DNA of 64,000 bases from Candidatus Zixiibacteriota bacterium (GTDB lineage: Bacteria > Zixibacteria > MSB-5A5 > WJJR01 > JAJRUJ01), in the NCBI GenBank assembly GCA_020051695.1, contig JAGVQM010000011.1, positions 186,001-250,000 on the forward strand, in the 5' to 3' direction. Position numbers and translations under genes: made by a program. Shown here in pieces: positions 9,241 through 18,632 of the stretch. The notes beneath the pieces were generated by a model. That model was not told where the DNA came from. It saw nothing but the letters and a program-made list of their open reading frames with translations, and did not search any database. Position 1 is the first letter of the stretch; every line of letters starts with the position of its first letter.

Positions 9241-9718
9241 CGATGCGCCCCATGTCCTCAGGGCGTTGGAACGGCTGATCCCGGCGGATGAATTTATCGT
9301 GTTTACCGCCGGGTCGGCACAGCAGGCGCTGCGGACCCTGGAGACGGAATCAATCGACGTGATTATCACCGATGAAAAAATGCCGGGCGCCTCGGGTACC
9401 GACCTGTTGAAGACCGTGCGGACCCTCCTGCCGGAGGTCACACGCATCATGCTGACGGGGCTGACCGGCATCGAAGTCGCGCGCAAGGCGATCAACACGG
9501 GAGAAATATTCCGTTTTTTCAACAAACCCTGGGACGATTTTGAATTGCTGACAGCGCTGCGGCAGGTGGCGCAGATGAAACGTATCGAACGCGAAAATAA
9601 ACGGCTCCGGACCATGGTGGCACGCCAGGAAGACCTGCTGGCCGCTCTGGAACGGGAGCATCCCGGGATCACGATCACGAAAAAGGGCCGGGACGGCGCT
9701 TTGATCCTGGATATCTGA
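9203..9718 (+). CDS. Single-domain response regulator with coiled-coil tail
   Basis: About 171 residues from ATG 9203 (9206 is equally possible; GGGTG lies just upstream). The receiver domain carries Asp57 in VIITDEKMPG and a KPWDD motif. A short basic and acidic helix follows (RIERENKRLRTMVARQEDLLAALE) with no output domain. It overlaps the HD-GYP gene by 38 bases, so the two are translated together. It may act as a phosphate sink or as a shuttle between the two kinases of the cassette. Confidence 0.85.
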   Translation: MMTDPKLAVLLVDDAPHVLRALERLIPADEFIVFTAGSAQQALRTLETESIDVIITDEKMPGASGTDLLKTVRTLLPEVTRIMLTGLTGIEVARKAINTGEIFRFFNKPWDDFELLTALRQVAQMKRIERENKRLRTMVARQEDLLAALEREHPGITITKKGRDGALILDI

Positions 9719-9742
9719 GCGCCCGTCCGTCCGGTAAAACAG

Positions 9743-9928
9743 ATGAACAGACAAATCAGACGTCCCGTCGATGCAGGTCTGGAGGTGGAACTCGATCGCC
9801 ACCTCAACAAATGCCTCTCGATGGTCATCCATCATGAGGAAGTCGAGCAGATGGTGGAGGTTTTGAAGCGGGTTCTGCTGCACCAGAACGTCCCGGAACC
9901 GGCAACGGGGGTGAAACATGCTGAATAA
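9743..9928 (+). CDS. Small protein of unknown function in the signalling cassette
   Basis: A 61-residue frame fills the space between the receiver gene and the HDOD gene, and its stop overlaps the HDOD start by 11 bases. It is mostly helical by composition (VELDRHLNKCLSMVIHHEEVEQ), rich in His, Glu and Leu, with no signal or membrane segment. I do not recognise a family. Support comes from its fit in the operon and the coupled stop/start; against it, there is no clear ribosome site. It could be a small adaptor of the HDOD protein. Confidence 0.45.
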   Translation: MNRQIRRPVDAGLEVELDRHLNKCLSMVIHHEEVEQMVEVLKRVLLHQNVPEPATGVKHAE

Positions 9929-10769
9929 ATCGGCTCTGCTGGTCATCAACCCCGCCGACTTGCCGTCGCTCCCCGCGGCGATCCGGAAACTGCAGGACAT
10001 TGTCAGCGAAGACGCGCCGGATATCCAGGAAATCGCCGGGATCATCGAAACCGACCAGGCGTTCACCGCCAAGCTTTTGAAACTGGTGAACTCGCCGTTT
10101 TACGGTTACTCGCGCAAGATCGTTTCGGTGGAGGAGGCGCTGGCCATCCTGGGGTTCAATACCCTGCGCAGTCTGTTGATGGCGACCTCGTTAATCGGAT
10201 CGATCCGGACCGACAGCCGCATTCTGGATGCCGGAAGGTTTTGGCGCCATTCGTTCGGCGTGGGTGTAATCGCCAAACACCTGTTGTTTAAAGCGGGCAA
10301 GGAAGCGCGGGAAGAAGCGCTCGTCGGCGGTATCCTGCACGACATCGGGCGGCTGGTCATGGCCAAGATGGACCCGAAACTATTCGTGTGGTTTTATTTC
10401 GAACGCGCGGTGGTCACCAGTCTCGAAGAGGAGACGGAATATTTCGGTTTTGATCATCAGATGATCGGTGAGACCCTGGCGGTCAAATGGAAATTCCCGG
10501 CGGGGATTGTCGAGGCCATCGCCCGCCACCATACGCCGACGTCTGCCGTGGTGTCCCCGCAGCTTGTCGCCGCGGTGAATATTGCCGATATGCTGTGCCA
10601 CGCGCTGAATATCGGGGAGAGCGGTAATCATTATATCTCCTCGTTCCACCCGGAGGCCTGGGCGGTCCTGGGCCTAAACATGGGCGAATTGGAAACAGCG
10701 TTGCACGAGTCAGTGAATGAGATTAAAAGGTCCGAGGGAATATTCACGCAGGTCAGCCAGGCCAACTGA
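9918..10769 (+). CDS. HDOD domain protein
   Basis: A 283-residue HDOD protein, spanning residues about 10-210 (LPAAIRKLQDIVSED, AFTAKLLKLVNSPFYG, ILGFNTLRSLLM, ALVGGILHDIGRLVMA). HDOD domains are HD-like folds that usually lack phosphodiesterase activity and act as scaffolds in two-component and c-di-GMP pathways. It overlaps the small ORF upstream and lies between the HD-GYP regulator and the second histidine kinase, which suggests it links them. GGGGGTG precedes the ATG at suitable spacing. Confidence 0.9.
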   Translation: MLNKSALLVINPADLPSLPAAIRKLQDIVSEDAPDIQEIAGIIETDQAFTAKLLKLVNSPFYGYSRKIVSVEEALAILGFNTLRSLLMATSLIGSIRTDSRILDAGRFWRHSFGVGVIAKHLLFKAGKEAREEALVGGILHDIGRLVMAKMDPKLFVWFYFERAVVTSLEEETEYFGFDHQMIGETLAVKWKFPAGIVEAIARHHTPTSAVVSPQLVAAVNIADMLCHALNIGESGNHYISSFHPEAWAVLGLNMGELETALHESVNEIKRSEGIFTQVSQAN

Positions 10770-10883
10770 GGGGCCGGCGCCGCGTGAATGAAAAATTGCC
10801 TGAAGCAGGCCGGACTGTCGATACCGCGATACGTAAGATGTCAAGCAGGGGGGAATGCCGTGTTGTCGTGCAGGGGTACCAGC

Positions 10884-13532
10884 ATGAGCCATGATCGCAG
10901 GGGAACGGCCTGCGCGGCCGTGGCGATGGCCATCGGGTGTCTTTCAGTAGCGTTGGTCGTCATCTATGTGCTGTACGGGACGCATCTGCGTCAGACCCAG
11001 GCGCGGCTGGACTGGGCCGCACGAAACCAGGCGCACCTCATTGCGGCGCTCGCCCGGTCCCACACGGTCCATGCACCACTGATCCGTGATGAAATCCCGA
11101 CCTACGACCCGGACGAGGCGACGATCAGCGTGATGCTCAATGCGCATGCCGGCAATCGTGATCTGGGACAGACGGGCGAATTCGTTTTTGCGGAACTTCG
11201 GGACAGTGTCATCGTCTTTCGCTCATCACGGCAGCTGATTCTGGGGGAGGAGCGGACATCCATTCCCCTTGCCGCCCACCGGGCGGAACCGATGCGGCGG
11301 GCCTTGAGTGGTGAATCCGGGGTCATGGTCGGACCGGATTACCGCGGCGAAACAGTGCTGGCGGCGTACGAACCGCTCCCCGACATTCAGATGGGGCTTG
11401 TGGCGAAAATCGATCTGGCGGAGGTCCGCGCCCCGTTTATCAGCGCCGGCATAATCGCTTTCATCATGGCGGCAGTTATCGCGGCGATTGGCGTCGTGGT
11501 CGTCAGACACATCGGCAACCCACTCATCGGTCCGCCGGATCCCCAGACCGCCCGCCTTGCGGATGACGCGGACGAGCGGCGGAATGAGGAATTATCATTG
11601 CGAGAAAGTGGGGACACCGGCCGGACCCTGCTGAACGCGGCCACCGATATCATTGCCCTTCTGGACGCCCGGGGGACTATCCTCGACGCCAACGAGGAGC
11701 TGGGCCGCCGGCTGGGCCGGCCATCAGGCGCGTTGGTCGGCCGGTGTCTGTGGGATGTGCTCCCTCCGGAGGAGCTGGCCGTAGCGCGCCGGCGGCGTGT
11801 GGAACTGGCTTTCCAGACCGGCAAAACGGTCACTTTTGAGGACACCTACGGGGGCCGCTGGAACATTGTTACCGTGTATCCCATTCGGGATGGTCACGGC
11901 ACGGTTGCGCGCGTCGCGGTGATCATCGGCGAGTGTACCCAGCGCAAACAGGCGGAACTGTCGACGGCCATCGCGCTTGATGAACTAAACCAGGTTTTCG
12001 ACAATGCCCCGGATGCCATGAGAATTATTGATAAAGAATTGACGGTCATCCGGGTCAACGCCGCCTTCCTGGCCCTGAGCGGTTTGACTAAAGATGAAGT
12101 TGTAGGCCGCAAATGCCATGAGACGTTGGGCGGTCCTTATTGCCTCACGGCGGATTGCCCGCTGCGGCAGATCGTGGACGGCGCCGAGCAGGTCATTATG
12201 GAGACTACAAAGACGCGGACGGACGCCACGAGTTTTCCCTGTCTGCTGTCATTGGCCCGGTTTCGGGATCGATTCGGCAATATCGTCGGAGCCATCGAGA
12301 ACTGCCGGGACATTACCGACCGCAAACGCACCGAGGAACAACGGGCGCGCCTGTCGGCGATTGTGGAGGAGACCAGTGACCTGGTCTTTTCGGCGGATGC
12401 CTCGGGCCGGATCATCTATTTAAACCGGGCCGGGCGGAACATGGTTGGATTGGGGCAGCAGGACGATGTGACCAGCCTGCAGATTACCGAATTGCATCCG
12501 CAATGGGCTGCCGACATCATTTTGAGTGTGGGCATACCGGCGGCAAAGCGGGACGGCACGTGGCAGGGGCAGACGGCCATCTACGGACCGGACAGACAGG
12601 AAATTCCTGTCTCGGAGCTGATTATCGTGCACCAGTCTGATTCCGGAGACGTAGTCTTTATGTCCGCCATCATGCGTGATATATCGGCGCGGGAAGCCGC
12701 CGAACTCGAACGGCAAAAATTGACCGCCCAATTGTACCAGACCGACAAAATGGCGACAATCGGCCAACTGGCCGCCGGCGTGGCGCATGAAATCAATAAT
12801 CCGGTCGGTTTCGTCAGTTCCAATCTGAATGCCATGGATAAATATTTGAAAAAAATCGCTGCATTCCTTGGACAAGACGGTTCCGTGGACCAGGCCGGAC
12901 CGGCCGGGTTGGAGGGGGTCATTGCTGATTTCGGCGATGCCATTGCGGAATCATTGGAGGGCACCACTCGCATTCGCGAGATTGTCGCCGATCTCAAGGG
13001 TTTCTCGCGGGCCGACGATCATATTATGCAACCGGCCGATATCAACGCCGGACTGGAAAGCACCCTGAATATCGTGCGGAACCAGTTGAAGTACCATTGT
13101 AAAATCGAAACGGACCTGGGCGAGCTGCCGCCTGTTCGCTGTCTGATCAATCAGGTGAACCAGGTGTTCATGAATTTGCTGGTTAACGCCGGCCAGGCCA
13201 TCAAAAGCGACAATGGCCTCATTCGCATCCGGTCATGGGCTGATGGGTGTGCGGTGTATGTCTCGGTCAGGGATAACGGCGAAGGCATTCCCCGCGACAA
13301 CCTGAAGCGGATTTTCGAGCCGTTTTATACCACCAAGGAAGCGGGTACCGGGACGGGATTGGGCCTGAGTCTCTCCCTGGACATCATTAAAAAACATGGT
13401 GGTCAAATTGAAGTCTCGAGCACGGTCGGTGAAGGCACGGAGTTCGTGGCCATGCTCCCTTATGACAACGGGCAAGCGGAAGCTCCGGAGGGAGAACGAA
13501 TCTCCGCCGCCTGCGTGGCAGCCGACCGGTAA
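10884..13532 (+). CDS. Membrane PAS sensor histidine kinase with extracytoplasmic sensor domain
   Basis: About 882 residues from ATG 10884, which follows GGGG and directly precedes the first membrane helix; an upstream ATG at 10788 would add 32 residues. Two membrane segments (about 10-30 and 190-215) bracket a Cache-like periplasmic region. Three PAS domains follow. The second holds a Cys set (GRKCHETLGGPYCLTADC) seen in some redox or metal-sensing PAS domains. The HisKA motif is AAGVAHEINNPVG with His635, and the HATPase domain is intact (DNGEGIP, GTGTGLGLSLS). The core is paralogous to the kinase at 5211. It ends 44 bases before a receiver gene, its likely partner. Confidence 0.9.
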   Translation: MSHDRRGTACAAVAMAIGCLSVALVVIYVLYGTHLRQTQARLDWAARNQAHLIAALARSHTVHAPLIRDEIPTYDPDEATISVMLNAHAGNRDLGQTGEFVFAELRDSVIVFRSSRQLILGEERTSIPLAAHRAEPMRRALSGESGVMVGPDYRGETVLAAYEPLPDIQMGLVAKIDLAEVRAPFISAGIIAFIMAAVIAAIGVVVVRHIGNPLIGPPDPQTARLADDADERRNEELSLRESGDTGRTLLNAATDIIALLDARGTILDANEELGRRLGRPSGALVGRCLWDVLPPEELAVARRRRVELAFQTGKTVTFEDTYGGRWNIVTVYPIRDGHGTVARVAVIIGECTQRKQAELSTAIALDELNQVFDNAPDAMRIIDKELTVIRVNAAFLALSGLTKDEVVGRKCHETLGGPYCLTADCPLRQIVDGAEQVIMETTKTRTDATSFPCLLSLARFRDRFGNIVGAIENCRDITDRKRTEEQRARLSAIVEETSDLVFSADASGRIIYLNRAGRNMVGLGQQDDVTSLQITELHPQWAADIILSVGIPAAKRDGTWQGQTAIYGPDRQEIPVSELIIVHQSDSGDVVFMSAIMRDISAREAAELERQKLTAQLYQTDKMATIGQLAAGVAHEINNPVGFVSSNLNAMDKYLKKIAAFLGQDGSVDQAGPAGLEGVIADFGDAIAESLEGTTRIREIVADLKGFSRADDHIMQPADINAGLESTLNIVRNQLKYHCKIETDLGELPPVRCLINQVNQVFMNLLVNAGQAIKSDNGLIRIRSWADGCAVYVSVRDNGEGIPRDNLKRIFEPFYTTKEAGTGTGLGLSLSLDIIKKHGGQIEVSSTVGEGTEFVAMLPYDNGQAEAPEGERISAACVAADR

Positions 13533-13576
13533 ACCACTGGGATACATTGAATGTTCCGGGTGATGGGAGATTATGG

Positions 13577-14194
13577 ATGAAAATTCTGATAGCCGAAGAC
13601 GATGCGATGTCCCGCATGTTGCTTGAACGCGTGCTGGCAAAATGGGGGCATGAAGTCGTGGCGGTTGCTGACGGCAGCGCGGCGTGGGAAATTCTCCGGC
13701 AGCCGCAAGCCCCGCCTCTGGCCATTCTTGACTGGATGATGCCGGGACTGGACGGTCCGGAAGTGTGCCGGCGCCTGCAGGGGCGCGAGGGCCATGATCC
13801 GACTTATGTAATCCTGGTCACCGCGCGCGCCGAAAAAGAGGATATCATTGCCGGATTGGACGCCGGCGCCAACGACTATATCAAAAAGCCCTATGACAAT
13901 AATGAGTTGCGGGCGCGAATCAATGCCGGATGCCGGGTCGTGGAATTACAGATGGCCCTGACTGCCCGCGCGCGCGAATTACAGGACGCGCTCGATCACG
14001 TCAAGACCCTGCAGGGCATCCTGCCGATCTGTATGCATTGCCACAAAATACGCAACGATGAGGAGTCATGGGAAAGACTGGATAAATATCTCATCAATAA
14101 CAGCGACGTGCAATTGAGCCACAGTTTATGTCCGGAGTGTCTGGAAAAATACTATCCGGAGAACAAGCCCAAAAAAACAGCGGCGGCCGGCTGA
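13577..14194 (+). CDS. Response regulator with C-terminal Cys motif domain
   Basis: I choose ATG 13577, which follows GGGAGA at 6 bases; the protein is 205 residues. The receiver domain has Asp52 in AILDWMMPGLDG and Lys in IKKPYDN. After a coiled coil (ARARELQDALDHVKTLQ) comes a compact domain with two Cys pairs, LPICMHCHKIR and SLCPECLEKYYPE. This pattern is widespread at the C-termini of PAS and receiver proteins and is thought to bind metal. No DNA-binding domain is present. It follows the membrane kinase, which probably phosphorylates it. Confidence 0.88.
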   Translation: MKILIAEDDAMSRMLLERVLAKWGHEVVAVADGSAAWEILRQPQAPPLAILDWMMPGLDGPEVCRRLQGREGHDPTYVILVTARAEKEDIIAGLDAGANDYIKKPYDNNELRARINAGCRVVELQMALTARARELQDALDHVKTLQGILPICMHCHKIRNDEESWERLDKYLINNSDVQLSHSLCPECLEKYYPENKPKKTAAAG

Positions 14195-14237
14195 CCGGAT
14201 CTGCGGGTGCAGGTGACAGCGATCCCGGCCGGCGGAC

Positions 14238-14891
14238 TCAGAGCTGGTGCCGCACAATTTCCCCCTCGATCATATAAATGACATCCTCGGCAATATTGGT
14301 CGCATGGTCGGCGATGCGCTCCAGATAGGTCGAAACACTCAGCAGACTGACGAAATACTCCGTAAGTTCCGGATGTGATTTGATTTTATCCTTCACGATC
14401 CGAAACGCGTCTTCGTGCCGGCTGTCGATGGCGTCATCGGAGAGGCAGACATGATGGGCCTTTTTCTGATCGGACGAGACCAGCGCGTCCACGCTCTCGC
14501 GCACCATTTTCATCACCAGTTCCAGCATCTCATCGAGGTCGAAGGGAAAGGGAATATCGTGGTGGCCGGCCAGGATCTCGGCGCGTTCGGCGATATTGAC
14601 CGCCAGGTCGGCGATCCGTTCCAAGTCGCTGTTGATCTTCAATACGGCGATAATATAGCGCAAATCGGCGGCGACCGGCTGGTGCAGAGCCAGGATCTTC
14701 AAACACTCCTCTTCCACCTCGATTTCCCAGGTGTCGATCACAGGATCAGCATCGATGACTCGTTTGGCGAGGTCCCGGTCACTGTCGGTGACCGAGGTGA
14801 CCGCCATTTGCAGCCCTTCCTCGACCATTGCGGCCAGATGCAGGATCTTCTTTTTCAGGCGCAGGATTTCATTTTGGAAATGTCTGGTCAT
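14238..14891 (-). CDS. phoU: Phosphate signalling regulator PhoU
   Basis: A 217-residue PhoU protein with two three-helix repeats carrying the acidic metal-binding pattern (DLAKRVIDADPVID, DLERIADLAVNIAERAE; second half YLERIADHATNIAEDVIYM). PhoU couples Pst transporter state to PhoR and lowers Pho regulon activity when phosphate is plentiful. It is the last gene of the minus-strand pst operon, 15 bases after pstB, and converges with the response regulator gene at 13577-14194. Confidence 0.96.
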   Translation of the reverse strand: MTRHFQNEILRLKKKILHLAAMVEEGLQMAVTSVTDSDRDLAKRVIDADPVIDTWEIEVEEECLKILALHQPVAADLRYIIAVLKINSDLERIADLAVNIAERAEILAGHHDIPFPFDLDEMLELVMKMVRESVDALVSSDQKKAHHVCLSDDAIDSRHEDAFRIVKDKIKSHPELTEYFVSLLSVSTYLERIADHATNIAEDVIYMIEGEIVRHQL

Positions 14892-14906
14892 TGTCCCCTC
14901 GGTAGC

Positions 14907-15731
14907 TCAGCCGAAGCGTCCCGTGATGTAATCTTCGGTCTTTTTCTTCTTGGGCCGGGTAAAAATTTCCCTGGTCAAGCCTTCCTCGATCAGCCGGCCC
15001 TCAAAGAAAAACGCAGTCCGGTCGGATACGCGGGCGGCCTGTTGCATGTTATGGGTCACGATCACGATGGTATAGTTCTGTTTAAGGACGCCGATCAAAT
15101 CTTCGATCTTGGTGGTCGAGAGCGGGTCCAGCGCGGAAGCCGGCTCGTCCATTAAAATCACTTCGGGTCTGATCGCCAGCGCCCGGGCGATGCACAAACG
15201 CTGCTGCTGGCCTCCGGAAAGCGCCATGGCGCTGTGGTCGAGTTTATCCTTCACTTCGTCCCACAGGGCGGCGCGGACCAGGGACTCCTCCACGACCTGG
15301 GCGATCAGGTCTTTATCTTTGATCCCATTGACCCGCAAACCGTACGCCACGTTGTCGAAAATCGATTTGGGAAAGGGGTTGGATTTTTGAAAGACCATGC
15401 CGACCTGGGTCCGCACCTGCGCGGGGTCGTCGAAATCCTGATAAATATCACGGCCGTCCAGCAGCACCCGGCCTTTCATGCGGGTGGCCGGGATGGTCTC
15501 GTTCAGCCGGTTCAGGGTGCGCAGAAATGTCGATTTGCCGCAGCCGGACGGCCCAATTAACGCCATCACCTGATGCAGGGGGATGTTGAGACTGATATCG
15601 AACAGCGCCTGGTTGGCCCCATAGAAAAAATCCAGGTGTTCGACGATCATTTTATTCGGTGCGTCATCTTCCGGCACAACCGCCAGACTGCTATCGCCCG
15701 GGTTGTTCACATGCATAAAGTTTTCACGCAT
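14907..15731 (-). CDS. pstB: Phosphate ABC transporter ATP-binding protein PstB
   Basis: A 274-residue ABC ATPase with Walker [11 protein letters not shown] loop [12 protein letters not shown], signature LSGGQQQRL, Walker [13 protein letters not shown] and H loop IVTHNMQQA. The [11 protein letters not shown] stretch is typical of PstB. It overlaps the pstA stop by 8 bases; an ATG six codons in (15716) is a possible alternative start. It powers high-affinity phosphate import with PstS, PstC and PstA. Confidence 0.97.
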   Translation of the reverse strand: MRENFMHVNNPGDSSLAVVPEDDAPNKMIVEHLDFFYGANQALFDISLNIPLHQVMALIGPSGCGKSTFLRTLNRLNETIPATRMKGRVLLDGRDIYQDFDDPAQVRTQVGMVFQKSNPFPKSIFDNVAYGLRVNGIKDKDLIAQVVEESLVRAALWDEVKDKLDHSAMALSGGQQQRLCIARALAIRPEVILMDEPASALDPLSTTKIEDLIGVLKQNYTIVIVTHNMQQAARVSDRTAFFFEGRLIEEGLTREIFTRPKKKKTEDYITGRFG

Positions 15732-16674
15732 GGACCCGGCCCTTTCTCATTCGCGAACGGATGATGATGGCTACTGAATTCAAAGCCAACGTCAGGATAA
15801 TCAACACTAGTACTGTCCCGAACAGGATTGGTTTGGTGGCTTCCACGTCCGGCGACTGGGTGGCCATGACATAAATATGGTATCCCAATTCCATGAACTG
15901 GTCGGTGAGTTTGCCCGGGAGGTAGGGCAAATAATAAGCCGCCCCGGTAAACATGATCGGAGCCACTTCCCCGGCCCCGCGGGAGATGGCCAGAATCGAT
16001 CCGGTCAGGATTCCCGGCATGGCCTGGGGGATGATGATCCGCCAGATGGTTTGCAGTTTCGTGCCGCCCAGCGCCAGCGAGGCATCCTTGATTTCTCGGG
16101 GAATCGTGCGCAGTGCTTCCTCCGTTGAGACAATGACCACGGGCAGCGTGAGTAACGCCAGGGTCAGGGCGGCCCAGATGATGGCTGGCTGGCCCCACAC
16201 CGGGCCGTCCTCCGGGAAAAACACTGAATCGATCCCGCCGCCGACGAACGCGATGAAAAAACCCAGGCCGAACAACCCGAAGACAATGGAGGGCACGCCC
16301 GCCAGGTTGTTGATCGCCACGCGGATCAGCCGGGTGGACGGCGAATCGGGCCGGGTATATTCCTGCAGATAGATCGCCACCAAAACACCAACCGGCACGA
16401 CGGCGATGACCATCAACAATACCAGCGCAACCGTGCCGAATATTGCCGGGAAGATGCCGCCGGCTTCCATCCCTTGTTCGGGTGGTTGAGAGATGAATTC
16501 CCAACTGACGGTCCCAATACCACCCAGCACGATGCTGCCCAGGAGTACCGCCAGGATGGCGAGGATCAGGACGACCGCCACCAGGGTAAGCGTGCGGGGA
16601 ATGGCGCCGGTCGTCTTTCGGGCAAACTGCAGCGAGGCAGTTGCCGAGGAGGATCTAGGTTCGCCGATCGTCAT
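15724..16674 (-). CDS. pstA: Phosphate ABC transporter permease PstA
   Basis: A 316-residue membrane permease with about six transmembrane helices and the BPD_transp_1 EAA-loop region ([28 protein letters not shown]). The [15 protein letters not shown] segment is characteristic of PstA. Its start overlaps the pstC stop by ATGA. It forms the membrane channel with PstC. Confidence 0.96.
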   Translation of the reverse strand: MTIGEPRSSSATASLQFARKTTGAIPRTLTLVAVVLILAILAVLLGSIVLGGIGTVSWEFISQPPEQGMEAGGIFPAIFGTVALVLLMVIAVVPVGVLVAIYLQEYTRPDSPSTRLIRVAINNLAGVPSIVFGLFGLGFFIAFVGGGIDSVFFPEDGPVWGQPAIIWAALTLALLTLPVVIVSTEEALRTIPREIKDASLALGGTKLQTIWRIIIPQAMPGILTGSILAISRGAGEVAPIMFTGAAYYLPYLPGKLTDQFMELGYHIYVMATQSPDVEATKPILFGTVLVLIILTLALNSVAIIIRSRMRKGRVHA

Positions 16675-17633
16675 GATGGTTTTCCCTGCAGCCGCGTTTT
16701 CAGCCGGGCCAACACGATGTCACCGGCAAGGTTGATCAGAAATGTGAAAACGAAAAGCAGTGAACCGATGAAAAACAGTACCGTATAATGCGTGCCGCCA
16801 AAGACAACTTCGGCCAGTTCGGCAGCGATTGTTGCCGAAAAGGTCCGTACCGAATCGAGGAAACTGGCGGAGATGATCGCGGCATTGCCGGAAGCCATCA
16901 GGACGATCATGGTTTCCCCGACGGCCCGCCCAAACCCCAGGACGACACCGGCCGAAATTCCCGGCACCGCCGCCGGCAGCACCATCGTCAGTGAAATTTG
17001 CCAGGGATTGGCGCCCAGAGCGATCGCCGCGTTGCGGAGCGACTGGGGAACGGAAGTCATGGCATCTTCCGCGACGGTGAACACGACCGGGATAACCGCC
17101 AACCCCAGCGCGATACCGGCATTAAGCGCGTTGAGGCGAAATGTCAAGCCGAGTACGTTTTGCAAAAATGTCGCCAGCACCATCAGGGCAAAGAACCCCA
17201 AGACCACCGAAGGTATCGCCGCAAGCAGTTCGATGGCCGGTTTAATGATTTCGCGCATGCGTTTCGGCGCAAACTCCGAGGAATACACGGCGGCGCCGAC
17301 ACCGAGGGGGATTGCGAAAAGCATGGCGACCAATGCGGCTTTTATCGTCCCGATGACCAGGGGATACAGCGAGAACTTGGGTACTTCGGAGTTGGGCTGC
17401 CACGACCATTTTGCCTCGCGCCCCTCATAGTACTCCTGTTTGTTGATCAGTTTGTCCAGACTGGCCTCCTCCTGAACGGAGGCATCGGTGAAGATCGGCA
17501 CAGCTTCCTTGAAAATAAAAACAAAAATCAACAGGATGGCGATCAGGGCGGCGTACGCGTTGAGCGCGATGAGTTTCTCGCCCAGGAATTCGCGGACCTT
17601 CGATTTTGGTTTGAATTCCAGTTGTTTCATCAT
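16671..17633 (-). CDS. pstC: Phosphate ABC transporter permease PstC
   Basis: About 320 residues from the ATG pair at 17633/17630, which follows GGGCGG; the frame is open further to 17666, but those residues look like leader sequence. It has an N-terminal membrane helix (LNAYAALIAILLIFVFIF), an inserted hydrophilic loop (residues about 50-95) and a BPD_transp_1 core with AIALGANPWQISLTMVLPAA. GRAVGETMIVLMASGN is a PstC hallmark. It pairs with PstA. Confidence 0.95.
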   Translation of the reverse strand: MMKQLEFKPKSKVREFLGEKLIALNAYAALIAILLIFVFIFKEAVPIFTDASVQEEASLDKLINKQEYYEGREAKWSWQPNSEVPKFSLYPLVIGTIKAALVAMLFAIPLGVGAAVYSSEFAPKRMREIIKPAIELLAAIPSVVLGFFALMVLATFLQNVLGLTFRLNALNAGIALGLAVIPVVFTVAEDAMTSVPQSLRNAAIALGANPWQISLTMVLPAAVPGISAGVVLGFGRAVGETMIVLMASGNAAIISASFLDSVRTFSATIAAELAEVVFGGTHYTVLFFIGSLLFVFTFLINLAGDIVLARLKTRLQGKPS

Positions 17634-17716
17634 TCCGCCCAAGATAGAAAGCAGCGCGACCGTCACGTTGCTTTCTGCCTATAGTACGACCGGGGCCGTC
17701 CCCGGCGCAATCTGAT

Positions 17717-18568
17717 TTATTTGATCATGCCGGCCTGGGCTTGTTCCGCGGGCAGCGGCACATAGTCCACGCTTTCGGCCACTTTCTGACCTTCCGGCGA
17801 GAGCGCCCAATTGACCAGCTTTCTCAATTCCCCTTCGGGTTTGCCGTTAAAGAACCAGTACAGGTCCCGCGATATCGGGTACGTGCCGGCGGAAACCGCC
17901 TTCACTGAAGGCAGGATAGCCGTATCTTTTTCACCTTTACGGATGGCGGCGTACTTTACGCCGGTGGCCCAGGCAATTCCGCCATAGCCGATACCGTTGG
18001 GATCTTTGGAGACAGCATTGACAACTGCTGCAGTGCCAGGCAGAGTCTGCGTGTATTCGTCATAGTCTTCTTCGTTGAGGACTTCCTCCTTGAAGAATGC
18101 ATATGTACCAGAGTTGTTCTCCCGGCCATAGAGTATGATCCGTGCGTCATTGCCACCGACCTCTTTCCAGTTGGTAATTGCTCCGGTGTAGATGCCCTTC
18201 AATTGCGCGAAATTCAGTTCGGCAACCGGGTTTTTCTCGTGCAGGAAAACGGCAATCCCGTCGAGGGCCACCGACACCCGGAAGGGCTTGATGCCTTTTT
18301 CTTCAGCGAGTTTGTATTCCTTTTCTTTCATGTCGCGTGATGCTTCACAGATGTCGGTCGAACCATTCAACAGCGCCGCAATGCCGGTGCCCGAACCGCC
18401 GCCCGACACCTGGATGACCACGCCCTTGTTTACTTTCATGTACTCTTCGGCCCACCGCTGGCCCAGGCGGATGAGCGTGTCTGAGCCTTTGATGGTGATG
18501 TTGGAGCCGGCCAGGACCATGCTTGCCGCGGCGAACACCAGCAGGGTGGTGATTAGGACCTTTTTCAT
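17717..18568 (-). CDS. pstS: Phosphate-binding protein PstS
   Basis: A 283-residue periplasmic binding protein. ATG 18568 follows AGGAGG at 6 bases and opens a classic signal peptide (MKKVLITTLLVFAAASMVLAG); there is no lipobox Cys at the cleavage site, so it is probably soluble in the periplasm. The mature protein has the phosphate-binding signatures ITIKGSDTLIRLGQRW and VSGGGSGTGIAALLNGSTDI. It lies between the porin gene and pstC and supplies phosphate to PstCAB. Confidence 0.95.
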   Translation of the reverse strand: MKKVLITTLLVFAAASMVLAGSNITIKGSDTLIRLGQRWAEEYMKVNKGVVIQVSGGGSGTGIAALLNGSTDICEASRDMKEKEYKLAEEKGIKPFRVSVALDGIAVFLHEKNPVAELNFAQLKGIYTGAITNWKEVGGNDARIILYGRENNSGTYAFFKEEVLNEEDYDEYTQTLPGTAAVVNAVSKDPNGIGYGGIAWATGVKYAAIRKGEKDTAILPSVKAVSAGTYPISRDLYWFFNGKPEGELRKLVNWALSPEGQKVAESVDYVPLPAEQAQAGMIK

Positions 18569-18632
18569 GCTGAACCTCCTGTTTTCTGTTTCCGTGTTTC
18601 CGGTTGACTGTTTTCCGCTACGCACCCAGGAT

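Noticed and set aside
16792-17430. Forward open frame of about 210 codons
   Set aside because: It is the complement of pstC, which has strong membrane-permease motifs and fits the pst operon.
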